The notes beneath the pieces were generated by a model, which was not told where the DNA came from, searched no databases, and saw nothing but the letters and a program-made list of their open reading frames with translations. Positions 1 to 9,375 of a stretch of DNA of 64,000 nt are shown here, one piece after another. The translations under genes and the position numbers were made by a program. The stretch is from Pseudogymnoascus destructans (taxonomy: Eukaryota; Ascomycota; Leotiomycetes; Thelebolales; Thelebolaceae). The stretch's first letter is position 1. Each line of letters begins with the position of its first letter. The stretch lies in the NCBI RefSeq assembly GCF_001641265.1, contig NW_020167539.1:735480-799479 (forward strand), given 5' to 3'.

Positions 1-211
1 CTGAAGGCTGAAGGAGTGGAATCCCATGTCCCTCTATCATAAGTAGCAGATGAGATCCCAATGAAGCGGTGTCATCAATACAGTCAACTCACGATAAGTC
101 GATATACGATTACCCGATATTTACGATATCTCGTATTTTCCTGCACAGTCCGTTTTTAGACCTGATTTCCGATTTCCACGATATCGGAACCCTATTCCTG
201 GATATCGACTT

Positions 212-2073
212 ATGATAGCACCTGGATCAGCCTTCAGAATGCCTACGAAGCTCAATTCAATGACAATTGAGCAGCGCCGTGCTCTCCGGACATACTATCA
301 ACAACAGCGCCCTCGACCGTCTCAGAAAGCCCTAATCGCCTGGTTCTACGACAAATATAACATACGAATTAATCAACAGTATCTGAATCACTCAGCGCTC
401 GATTTGCTAGCTTAGACAGTACGCCACTCATCTCAACCAACACTGAAGGCTCTCGCCGATGAGCAATAGCTTGGCCACTCTTAGAGACAGTCCTTTTCAA
501 GTGGCAGAAGCTAATTGAAGAAAGGGGAGTCTTTACATCTGGCGAGATCCTATCACAGAAAGCAAAGCAGATCTGGAATATCATTCCAGAAAACCAAGGG
601 CAGCCAACACCAGAGTTCAGCCTTAGATGGGTCTCAAAATTTAAGTAACGGCATCAAATACAATTTCGAACTCGGCATGGCGAAGCTGGATCAGTACCAA
701 CATCTACTTAAAATGAGATGAGGGCTATTCAAACTGTTGCTAGCGACTTTCAAGAGGAGGATATCTATAACATGGGTGAGACTAGCTTATACTAGAGAAT
801 GACTTTGTCGAAGGGTCTTCTCTTACAACAAGGATTACCTGGTTTAAAGAAGAAGAAATATTAGTAGCTATTTGCGTTAATGTAGCAGGAACAGATCGGT
901 TTCCTCTTTGGTTTATTAGAAAGGCAAAGACACCTCAAGCACTTCGAAGAGTTAATATCACAGTAATGGGAGGAGTTTAGAGGCACAATAAGAAGGCTTG
1001 GATAAATCAATTCATTATGGCAGAGTGGCTAAGTGCATTCTATTAGCATGTTGGATCTACTCAATCTATTCTACTTACAATGGATAATTTCACAGCTCAT
1101 ATTAAAGCCGTTGATTCAACACCTCCGCCATTAAATATTCAGATTATTTGGCTTCCTCTAAATGCAACAAGTCGATTTCAAGCTTTAGATCAAGGTGTCA
1201 TAGCATCATTAAAAGCTCATTATCATCAGCCATGGCTTTAATATATGTTAGAAGCATATGAACATAATCAAGATGTAACAAGGCCTTCTCGTCTCTCATT
1301 CTAAGGAGCAGACTCTGGGTAGCTGCGGGGTCACGTGTGATCATTTGGGTGGGCTAGTCGGATGGGTTTCGGGTACTTGAGGGAATTGACTCACAGGGTT
1401 CCCCCTTCATCTTTTTTGTATCCTTCGTAGTAGACCTATAGGATAGCATCTGTTTAGCCTCCGACTCGCACTCCCATATGCTATTACTGTGAGCTGGGTG
1501 CCCTGTGTCCTTACACAAGATCCTTTACAAACAATGAACCTCCACTTTGCACTTCAGTGGCTTATTCAAGCATAGAATTACAACCTTTCAAATACGACTA
1601 TTTATAGCTGTTTTCAGAAAAGCACAATTCTATAGCAGCCAATTCAGCTTCTAATCCACCCATTTCCAAATATGGATCACCTTTATCAACAAGTACAACA
1701 AGCTGGCCTTATTTATCATGCAATGGATATCTCGAACTTTCTAAATCTAGTAGAGGAGGACATACAAGAGGCAGAGGAAGAGCTAGACGAGGATGGACTT
1801 TTAGAGGATATAATTTCACAATATATCCCAAATTCTAAACCTTAAGATGTTGAGGAAGAGAATGAGCTGCTTGTGCAGCCGCCTATGCTTACACCACAGA
1901 CTGTCTTAGAGGCCGTTCAAACCTTAATTGAGTTCACAGAATCTAGGAATAGTAGCATAGTGACAATAGAAACAACGGCATTTCTACATTCATTTGAACG
2001 CTATAAAAGGCATCTAAAGCTTCAATTGGTAAATCAGAGTGTTTAAGGGACACTAGAAGGGTGGATTACATAA
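212..2073 (+). pseudogene. Fot/pogo transposase remnant
   Basis: The first 67 codons resemble the N-terminal helix-turn-helix of CENP-B/pogo proteins (MTIEQRRALRTYYQQQ, then QKALIAWFYDKYNI). A second CENP-B-type HTH is readable in other frames at about 490-700. DDE pieces follow: DIYNMGETSLY near 755, LLTMDNFTAH near 1073, QALDQGVIASLKAHY near 1180. The first catalytic Asp is Gly here (NMGET for NMDET). In-frame TAG codons occur, for example after MGGV where the related copy at 3.1-4.1 kb has Trp (TGG to TAG), and frames change several times. The C-terminal GTLEGWIT ends at 2073. An LTR fragment interrupts it. It cannot encode an active enzyme. Confidence 0.85.
1303..1515 (+). repeat. Partial, diverged chromovirus LTR
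   Basis: From about 1395 to 1515 the sequence matches the 3' two thirds of the 372-bp chromovirus LTR at 22814-23185 (CCCCCTTCATCTTTTTTGTA, then the TCCGACTCGCACTCCCATATG block), ending TCCTTACA. The 5' part is absent or too diverged to align by eye. The end ATTACTGTGAGCTGGGTGCC matches the subtype of the solo LTR at 46735-47105 rather than the complete element. It lies inside the pogo copy 81-2171, so it inserted later. Confidence 0.75.
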
Positions 2074-2173
2074 GGCAAATAACAGTCATGTGAATTTCGA
2101 TATCTCGATATTTACATTAACTCGATATGTTTACTTAACACGCCCTACATCGACTTATCGTGAGTTGACTGTA

Positions 2174-2660
2174 GTACCTTATAGGCAACGGCCCATTTTT
2201 TAGATGCTTATGGCACTCTTTAATAGGGTGCTGGCCTAATTTTACATAGGTGATTTGTAGGCTATATGATGCTCGTTAAAGCAGTCTAGGACTAGTTGCC
2301 TAGTACAATATCTCCACTATAACAGTATTCAACACTATGATAGGCCTCTTAAGCGGTATCCATGTCACTAATATCCTTCAAAACTAAGCTAATACACTTA
2401 GTGCTCTATGAGAGAGTATGGAAAGAGCTGTAGCGTCACTATAACAGGATTGTTTCAAAACTATTCCATAGTAATTCAATACAATATCGTTCCTTATGTA
2501 TAAACATATACATGTCATATACAAATCATAATCTTCTAGGACAAATATGAATTACTTTATCCTATTTACAGCTTTGTAATATACAATGACAGTAGTAAAT
2601 CCATTCATGACCATGAATCCTCCACTATGCCATACGCCATAAAACATTGCTGTAAAAGGG
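2174..2660. repeat. Diverged relative of the terminal region at 53.36-53.87 kb
   Basis: By eye this stretch aligns with about 53365-53870: ACCTTA...GGCC followed by a T run near both starts, a shared CTAGGACTAGTTGCC-type block (near 2290 and 53485), CTCCACTAT/CTCCACAAT next, and a shared CCTCCACTA...GCCATA block near 2620 and 53830. Order and spacing are kept although substitutions are many. In the right-hand copy this is the stretch 3' of the SNF2-like gene, so 2174 would be an old end of another copy of that element. No gene is visible here. Confidence 0.55.
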
Positions 2661-3001
2661 GTACTGAAGTAAAGCTGCTACTGCCTTATTTAGAATGAGC
2701 AGTCAAAAGAGAAGGACTTAATGATCTGTTAGGAGTCGTATCATTAAGAACCAGATCATGGCTTTCGACTAGGTCTACTACATTAGACTTCCTAATACTG
2801 TGGGACTTAACAGTAGGAGTGGTGTCTAGCAGTATAGTCTGCAGCCATTAGAACAGAGCTAGCATTAAGGTGGGTGGCAGCAATCTCGCTTACAACCTTA
2901 GTGTAACGCTAACTTCTAAATGATAGAAGACATAGAGGTTTCTTACATAAGGTTGACTTGACAGAGGAGGCAGGGGATCAAACACAAAGACTTTCTAAGT
3001 A
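2661..3001. other. AT-rich spacer, no gene seen
   Basis: No open frame with recognisable similarity, no tRNA and no clear repeat boundary can be seen. It may be further decayed sequence of the repeat that ends at about 2660. Confidence 0.5.
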
Positions 3002-4078
3002 CAGTAAAATCTCGATAACACAATGGATAGCATCCCATAATTTCATATTGTGTTAACAAGATTATCGCGGTATCAAATACACGTGACTACGTTATCCAAC
3101 TGTCCAAAGTGCCTTGAATGCCCTCATTTGCCTGCTTAACCTTGACAAGCTGCTCAAGCCGTTCTAAAGTTCTTAAATACTCCGTACTTAATACGCCACT
3201 ATTCCCAGCCTCAAGAAACTCAATCAGAACTTGTGTGGCTTCTAAAGCTGACTGAGTTGTTGGCACAGGCAGCAAGACTTGCTCACTGCTTTCGTCATCA
3301 TCTTGAGCTCCAGGATCCTCAACATCTTGAGTATAATGTGAAAGAACTTCTTGTAATGCCTCTTGATCTTGATCCTGCTCTCCACTACCGTGTATATTTT
3401 CTTCACTTGATTAAGGAAGTTTGCAATATCCATAGCGTCATGAATTTGCCCAGAGTTTCGTACTTGATTGTACAAGTTGTCTAGTGCTGGAAGAGATTGG
3501 ATTGAAAGCTGTATTGGGTTTCGAAGCATTGTGCTTTTTCGGAAGCAGTTATATATTGTTGTATCTGTAACATCATGATGCCAGGACCGAAGAAGCCAGC
3601 GAATAGTGAAGTGTAAGTTAATAGAGTTGAAGGGATTCATGTTATTCTCAAATGCATTAAGCATGTATTCAAGCCACTGTCGATGGTAATGGGCTTTAAG
3701 GGAGGCAATAATACCTTGATCAAGGGTTGAAATCGACTTGTTGAGTTTGGAGGAAGCCAGAGAATTCGAATATTTGAAGGAGGTGGAGCTGCTTCAATAG
3801 CAGCAATATGTGCTGAGAAGTTGTCCATGGTAAGAAGTACACTCCTCGTTGTGCCGATATGTAAGTAAAAGGCTTGTAACCATTCAACCATAAGGAACTG
3901 ATTCATCCAAGCTTTCTTGTTTGACTTCCAAACTCCTCCCATAGATCCTATGTTAACGTTTCGAAGAGCTCTTGGTGTTTTTGCATGCCCAATAAACCAT
4001 AGAGGAAACCGATCTGATCCAGAAGCATTTGTACAAATAACAACAGTAATTCGAGCTTTGTTGTGCTTTCTTCCAGGT
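3002..4078 (-). mobile_element. Second Fot/pogo copy, truncated by LTR-F
   Basis: A TIR-like end begins CAGTAAAATCTCGATAACAC at 3002 after a TA (3000-3001). It contains an internal inverted pair (TCGATAACACAAT and ATTGTGTTAACAAGATTATCG). The opposite end is not in the window, because the sequence switches at 4079 to the TGTCATAC end of an LTR-F repeat and I cannot find the rest beyond 5002. The coding remnant runs on the minus strand and is closely related to the copy at 81-2171. Confidence 0.75.
3087..4078 (-). pseudogene. Fot/pogo transposase, C-terminal half, broken
   Basis: Reading the minus strand from 4078: a Trp-rich DDE core (RFPLWFIGHAKTPRAL), then MGGVWKSNKKAWMNQFL, the second catalytic block LLTMDNFSAHIAA, the LWLPPNSTSRFQPL block, and a helical C-terminal region ending QGTLDSWIT at 3087. 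At least two frame changes are needed, near 3650 and near 3260, and the N-terminal DNA-binding half is missing. The Asp of the MDN motif is kept here. It is better preserved than the copy at 212-2073 but still broken. Confidence 0.85.
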
Positions 4079-5002
4079 TGTCATACTGACATTCGTTGCA
4101 CTCAGTTTGCTATCAAACTCAAGAGCAAACTTGGAAATCTCCTCCTCAAACCTACAAGTCACTATACATATTTTGGCTTATCACACCAACAACAAGAGCA
4201 ATACTACTCAACGATTGCTACAACCATCTATGATTCATTACACGTCATCGCTCCTTAGTTACTGGGCCGATATTACCACATAGCATATCTCTACAACCCT
4301 CTATGATTCATTACATGACATCACTCATACTACCACATGACATATCTCTACCAACTAGAGGCCTAGGAGCATGAACGATAGCTCTAAAAGCTCCTACGAA
4401 CCTCTATGATTCATTACATGTCATCGCTCTTTAGTTACCCACAAGATTGGTTAAGTTATGACATAATTTGTCTATGACATAATTTGTCTATGACATAATT
4501 TGTCTATAGGGGTGCTCTGACCTTGGACCTCCTTTTACTTCCTATAGGCTACGAACCTAAGATGGTTCTATGGGATTCTCTTACGTCAACTACAGTTACC
4601 AAGCCTGGTAAGTCATGGAAAGTCTTGGAAAATGAGAGAACTACACTCCTTTAGCATAAATAGGATTGCCCTTTCCTTAAGAAAGGGCAAGCAGACAATA
4701 CAGTAAATCGACTATCACATACTTCCACGTCTTTTCCAAGCTTCCAAGCATTGATCTTGTTACTCCTTGTTTCTGAAAAGTCAGTGAGGTGTTAACCTCT
4801 GACTTACCCCTGAGTTCCCAGACTCAACATTTGTTGCAACTTGTCTGAACCACTTCACTACATCACACACCTGATTGCTGCGTTGTGGAATAGTCTAAGC
4901 TACGACCCTTTGGCTCTTTTTCCTAAGACAGTGTGTTGTCTTAGTAAATTCATCCCTTCCTTGGGTGGCTAGATTCTCACATCTGGTGCACCCACCATTA
5001 CA
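4079..5002 (+). repeat. LTR-F repeat, solo-LTR-like, copy 1
   Basis: This 924-bp non-coding unit starts TGTCATACTGACATTCG and ends GCACCCACCATTACA, so it has TG...CA ends. Full copies at 21618-22549 and 50485-51442 have the same ends and each is bounded by a perfect 5-bp duplication, which is how the unit is defined. This copy has no matching 5-bp flanks (CAGGT and TCCTA), so one side was rearranged after insertion. It carries three tandem copies of a 16-bp unit (TGACATAATTTGTCTA) near 4468-4516. No open frame of interest lies inside. Confidence 0.8.
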
Positions 5003-5470
5003 TCCTACACACCAGGCCAAAGCTTGTCAACCCAGAGACTTGTTAGAAATACCTTGAAGTCAGCCAGCAATCACGTCAGCCAGCAGCCGATTCGCCAGTG
5101 GTGTGGAGGATAGAGGGACGACGATGGAGGGTGCTGGATTGACACGTCAGTCGAGCTCAGAACGTGTCCAGACGCCGAAGGCGGTGGAATGGAACAAGAG
5201 GAGATCTATGTCACGGTTCACCAAGGCATAGGGCGCCAGTTGGGTATTATGAATTAAACTCAATCTAGAGAAGAAAGGAAAGAGAAGAGGAGCACTCGAG
5301 CAGTGGCTCGATCTATATACAGCTATTGTGGAGTGAATTCTCTTTAGCGAGACCATTCTGAGAATTCACTCCACAACTGAAAACTTCGCTCCAACCCCGG
5401 AAAGCTCCCCACACCCCTGAACCCCCACTCGAGCTGCAAGGCGCACTTGATATCGTAACAATCTAGGGCG
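5003..5470 (+). other. Probable 5' leader of the LINE, with a hairpin
   Basis: No protein gene is apparent. The stretch leads directly into LINE ORF1 at 5471 and is assumed to be its untranslated leader, although its 5' limit cannot be set. It contains a perfect 17-bp inverted repeat, listed separately. Confidence 0.4.
5326..5376. repeat. Perfect 17-bp inverted repeat (hairpin)
   Basis: The left arm 5326-5342 (TTGTGGAGTGAATTCTC) is the exact complement of the right arm 5360-5376, with a 17-nt loop between them. Confidence 0.9.
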
Positions 5471-6034
5471 ATGTCAAGCAACTCAGAGGATACGATCGAA
5501 GTAATTGAGACGGCATCCGCGGTGCTGCAATCGAAACGACTGGAGATCAGCTCGCACTTCAAAGAACGTATCGTGGCGACGAAGGTTAAGGCCCTCGCCG
5601 CGAAGTCAGGAGAATGTCCTTCAACGACAGCTGCAGCACCAAATCAATGGGGCCATGAGAAGGCGATCTCTGCCACTGCACAGCTCAAAATGCTGACCCA
5701 GCTGGTCACATTACTGCTGAAGGCAATGGAGGAGCAGAAACAGGAACATGCAGCCCAAATGCAAACACTCACGAAAACGTTCACCCAACAGATTGATGCA
5801 CTCAAAGCAGAGGTCACGGAAATGACGGAAAAGATTCAGACCTGGCTATCCGATATCCAAGCATCTAGCCCCTCCCCATCATACGCAGAGGTTGCTCGCA
5901 CACCACCGAACAGCTTGCTGAGCAACGTACGAACCCTCTCATCGATGGGAACCATGCCGTCCAAAATAACTGACACGCTGTACTGTACAATTGCTTCAAG
6001 AGTTGGGGGAAAAAGAGAGGAACAATGTATTTAA
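5471..6034 (+). pseudogene. Tad-like LINE ORF1, N-terminal part
   Basis: An acidic start (MSSNSEDTIEVIETAS) is followed by a long helical, coiled-coil-like stretch at about residues 70-130 (LLKAMEEQKQEHAAQMQTL, then IDALKAEVTEMTEKIQ) and a Ser/Pro linker ending in SKITDTLYCTIASRV. The DTLYCT block is, from memory, typical of Tad-type ORF1 just before the central domain. After about residue 180 the frame runs into a palindrome and stops at 6034. The missing central domain resumes at about 7664. This is therefore the front of a gag-like RNA-binding ORF1, separated from its rear by 1.6 kb of unrelated DNA. The function is inferred from position and from the zinc knuckles of the rear half. Confidence 0.7.
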
Positions 6035-6077
6035 GGACGATCCACCACATTAAGAGGTGGATCGTCCTTAAATACAT
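6025..6077. repeat. Perfect 22-bp inverted repeat at the LINE/zinc-finger junction
   Basis: The arms 6025-6046 and 6056-6077 are exact complements (core TTAAGGACGATCCACC) with a 9-nt loop. The repeat lies exactly where LINE ORF1 stops and where the minus-strand zinc-finger frame ends. Confidence 0.9.
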
Positions 6078-6639
6078 ACATGAGAATTAATGGAACGTAC
6101 TTATCACAACTTGCATTAGCAGTGTGAGCTTTGTCAATGACATCAGTAGTCGTGGCGGTATTTCGCTTCTTGGGTAAGCCCATCTTCTTGTAATAGTCGT
6201 CATTTGCATCTCGGATCTTCTCGAAGGCCAGTTTGCGAAACACGGGACATCCATCGATCTCAACATGATGTACTAAACTCCCGCACCGAGTGAATTCCTT
6301 GTGGCAGCTGCTGCAGATCAGACTCTGGTCGGGTGGATGCGCCTGAAGCTGTCAGTATGGTTATAGAGGAGCTGGGGAGGTCCAAACCTGGCGTTGATGG
6401 GTCTGTTTACCCTCCTCAGACTGAAATTCTTGCCCACAAGTAGCACAAGCGTGTGGATGATTACCGCTCACGATCATGTGTCTGATATAGGCTTGCCAAT
6501 CGTCAAACTCCTGATCGCATTGAACGCAGACCTCGGTTTGTTGTGCAGGAGTCGCTATAGCAGTAGAATATTGAGAAGAAGATGATCGGGGCAGTTGTGG
6601 TGGTGTAGAGGGTGAGTATGGTGCAGAATATTGTGACAA
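6031..6639 (-). CDS. C2H2 zinc-finger protein, spliced, probably truncated
   Basis: Two exons (6639-6388 and 6342-6031) give a 187-residue protein. The 45-nt intron (6343-6387) starts GTTTGG, has a TACTGAC branch-like site and ends TTCAG. Joining is in phase and restores a third finger. After a Ser/Pro-rich start there are three Cys/His units: CVQC...H...H (about residues 37-62), CATC...QTHQ (about 64-80), and CSSC with LVHHVEIDGC in exon 2. Related multi-finger proteins of unknown function are common in ascomycetes. The last residues are read from the palindrome at 6025-6077, so the native C-terminus is probably lost. It lies, in opposite orientation, between two halves of a LINE: either a host gene flanked by truncated LINE copies, or a captured fragment. 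Binding of nucleic acid is inferred only from the fingers. Confidence 0.65.
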
Positions 6640-7663
6640 GGAAGACGGTTGGGGTAGTTGTGATGATATATAGAGGTTGAGTGCGGGTGCAGAAGGCCAA
6701 TATCATGACAACGTAGAAAGGAATATGTGAAGAGAAAGAAAGGTAGATTGGGAATTTGAAGCAGCGTGAAGGTGTAGAAGATGAAGAAGGTAAAGAAGGT
6801 GAAGAAGGTGACGATAAAAACAGATTGTAGGTGATGTGTTTTGATAAGGAAGATGCTTGGAGTAACTGAGGTCAAACAGGTTGCAACTAAGCGCGACAAC
6901 GCGACATTCGCCTGTTTATGGCACAAGTTCACATGGGATAATAGGCCAACCAGGACAAAGAAATTGTCGTAAGCCTGAATGAATTCGGTGTCAAGCTTCC
7001 ATGTCTCTCTTGCCTCAGGCTTGCCACAGGCGTTGCTCGATATCAGTCGGCGCCCAAGGAGCAGCGCTCGTTGCACCTTAAATTCATTTGTTATACAGTA
7101 CATCAACCGCAGCGCCAAAGTGTCAGAGCCGTTTACTATAGGTCGTGTGTTAAAAGAAGTTCAGAGCATGGAAGAAGTTCAGAGTGTTAACAGTTACGTG
7201 AACTAATATGTAGTTCACGTAACTGTTAACACAGAGAGAATGAAGGCTGGGCAAAGCAGTGGAGTTCTACACCTTCTGATAGAATAGCTTTCCAAAGACA
7301 TGACATGGGGCAAGATGCGTGTGAATTAACACTGGTATAACACTGGTATATCCCGCTGCTACTACACGAAAGCTCATGACGGGATTTCAACGTCGATAAG
7401 ACATTGGGAGGAGGCTCAAAGTTGGAACTACTTAGTCTGGTGTTCAAAGGCAGGCTTAGTCCACATCAACAAGAGGCCCTGTAATCAATCGGACGGGTGG
7501 AAAGACGTTTTCTCGTCAATCATCAACGTGGGAAAGCCCGCGATTCTCGGATTGTAGGGCAAAGAGCCGTTTATCATTGTCTATCATCATCATCGTCGCC
7601 ATCGTCGTTGTAATCGTAATCGTGATATGGTAGCCTCGTCACCAGTGGGCATCGGGGGTTCAG
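6640..7663. other. Spacer between LINE halves, no gene supported
   Basis: An AG-rich stretch at 6715-6840 (repeated GAAGGT/GAAGAA) and ordinary sequence follow. No protein family is recognisable on either strand. A perfect palindrome lies at 7184-7232. A short CATCAT/CGTCGT-rich run occurs near 7580-7620, just before LINE sequence resumes. Confidence 0.5.
7184..7232. repeat. Perfect 22-bp inverted repeat
   Basis: The arms 7184-7205 and 7211-7232 are exact complements (core GTTAACAGTTACGTGAACTA) separated by 5 nt. It contains no recognisable promoter or gene element. Confidence 0.9.
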
Positions 7664-8348
7664 GAAGAACGATCCACCGGAGCAGTCAGAAAGGCGATTG
7701 AGGAGGAGATCTGCACCACGAAAGGACAGGAGAATTGGCGCTGCATAGCGGTGATTAAGGACGCCAGGAACTTGGATCGCATCAGGATAACATGCAGAGG
7801 AAACGGAACTTCAAAGGGTTAAGAAAGCAGCAGAGAAGACTGCGGTAATGGGCGTTAGGGTGCTACAGGACCAATTATACCCCGTGAAGGTGGATAATGC
7901 CAACCGAATAGCCATTCTTGATCAGGAGGGAAAGGTGCTACTTGGGGCTGCAGAGGTTCTTGGGAAAGAGAACGACATGCACATAGCCAAGATCACATGG
8001 CTTAGCAGAAAAGACACGGCAAAGGCATACGGATCGATGGTGGTCTATGTCACAAAAGGCAGCGAAGCGGCACAACTGTTACAAGACCAATACTTCCATG
8101 TTGCAGGAGAGTCAGCCTACACCAGGGTTTTCGAGCCGCGATACGGCCCGCCAAAATGCTATAGATGTCAGGAAACAGGGCACAAGGCATACTCGTGCAC
8201 GCAACCACAAATCTGTGCTAAGTGTGCTCAAAGAGGACATCACCATAGTGAGTGTCATGCAGTGATACCGAAATGCGTGTCATGCGGAGGACCACACGAA
8301 TCGCTCAGCGGGAACTGTAGAGTGTCTCACAACTCTCAGGATGCATAG
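7664..8348 (+). pseudogene. Tad-like LINE ORF1, central domain and zinc knuckles
   Basis: The frame resumes with AVRKAIEEEICTTKGQENW and RIRITCRGN, is shifted near 7815, then runs open from about 7848 (MGVRVLQDQLYPVKVDN) to a TAG at 8348. Three zinc-knuckle units sit at the end: CYRCQETGHKAYSC, CAKCAQRGHHHSEC and CVSCGGPHESLSGNC. They are typical of the RNA-binding ORF1 of Tad/I-type LINEs. The last 8 nt overlap the ATG of ORF2 at 8341, a common arrangement in these elements. The N-terminal part lies at 5471-6034. Confidence 0.85.
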
Positions 8349-8745
8349 TACTCTACAGGTACTCCAACTGAACGTCCGGAAGCAGGATACGGTGCAGCAT
8401 AGCCTCATGAATGACGATCAACTGAGGGAATTTGCAGTGATAGCGATATCTGAACCGTACGCATGGACAATCGACAACACAACGACCACTGTCCCTATAG
8501 GCCAGCCAAACTGGACAAAGATGACGCCACAGTCCAGCGACAGGAAAGCTGGGCTTTTTGAAGCATGCTCTGGATCCGGAGGGACATCGAAGCAGAACAG
8601 GTACCAGCAATATTGCGACTGCCAGATCGGTTGATACTCATCGTGTCAGTGTACGTTGAAGGGCAGGATGAGGAAGCACTCCGAGACACAACTAGCAACT
8701 TACACCAACTTATTCAGGAAACACGCAATGTGATCGGCACCCGAG
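8341..8745 (+). pseudogene. LINE ORF2, endonuclease N-terminus
   Basis: It begins MHSTLQVLQLNVRKQDTVQH and continues FAVIAISEPYAW, matching the first strand and the catalytic Glu block of the exonuclease-endonuclease-phosphatase domain that nicks target DNA in LINEs. A frameshift near 8560 moves the reading to another frame (LWIRRDIEAEQVPAILRLPD, then RLILIVSVYVEGQDEE) until sequence is lost at 8745. The next 630 bp are an LTR-F in reverse orientation. The rest of the endonuclease and the linker to the reverse transcriptase are missing. Confidence 0.8.
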
Positions 8746-9375
8746 TGTAATGGTGGGTGCACCAGATGTGAGAATCTAGCCACCCAAGGAAGGGATGATT
8801 TTACTAAGACAACACACTGTCTTAGGAAAAAGAGCCAAAGGGTTGTAGCTTAGACTATTCCACAACGCAGCAATCAGGTGTATGATATAGTGGAGTGGTT
8901 TAGACAAGTTGTAACAAATGTTGAGTCTGAGAACTTAGGGATAAGTCAGAGGTTAGCACCTCACTGACTTTTCAGAAACAAGGAGTAACAAGATCAATGC
9001 TTGGAAGCTTGGAAAAGACGTGGAAGTATGTGATAGTCGATTTACTGTATTGTCTGCTTGCCCTTTCTTAAGGAAAGGGCAATCCTATTTATGCTAAAGG
9101 AGTGTAGTTCTCTCATTTTCCAAGACTTTCCATGACTAACCAGGCTTGGTAACTGTAGTTGACGTAAGAGAATCCTATAGAACCATCTCCTAGGTTCCTA
9201 GCCTATAGGAAGTGAAAGGAGGTCCAAGGTCAGAGCACCCCTATAGACAAATTATGTCATAACTTAACCAATCTTGTGGGTAACTAAGGAGCGATGACGT
9301 GTAATGAATCATAGAGGGTTGTAGAAGCTTTTGGAGCTATCGTTCATGTTCCTAGGCCTCTAGTTGATAGAGATA
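8746..9375 (-). repeat. LTR-F repeat, reverse orientation, truncated, copy 2
   Basis: It starts TGTAATGGTGGGTGCACC, the complement of the canonical LTR-F 3' end, and can be followed to the block complementary to CTCTACCAACTAGAGGCC. The last roughly 280 bp up to ATGACA are missing. It has no 5-bp duplication, and the LINE on either side does not rejoin: several hundred codons of ORF2 are gone. An insertion followed by a deletion at its distal side explains both facts. Confidence 0.8.

Larger units (their letters stand above)
81..2171 (+). mobile_element. Fot/pogo (Tc1-mariner superfamily) DNA transposon, decayed
   Basis: The terminal inverted repeats match perfectly over at least 23 bp: the left begins CAGTCAACTCACGATAAG at 81 and the right ends with its complement at 2171. 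Both ends are flanked by TA (79-80 and 2172-2173), the usual target duplication of this superfamily. The 2.09-kb body carries one transposase remnant in the same orientation and an LTR fragment at about 1303-1515. The repeats are much better preserved than the coding part. Boundaries are seen directly; the family follows from the encoded HTH and DDE remnants. Confidence 0.9.

Noticed and set aside
4079..5002. LTR-F considered as a pogo-type MITE
   Set aside because: The two clean copies have 5-bp duplications (TCCAA, CTCCT), not TA, and no long terminal inverted repeats.
6979..7447. Short frames between the zinc-finger gene and the LINE rear half
   Set aside because: They run through the palindrome at 7184-7232 and show no family features.
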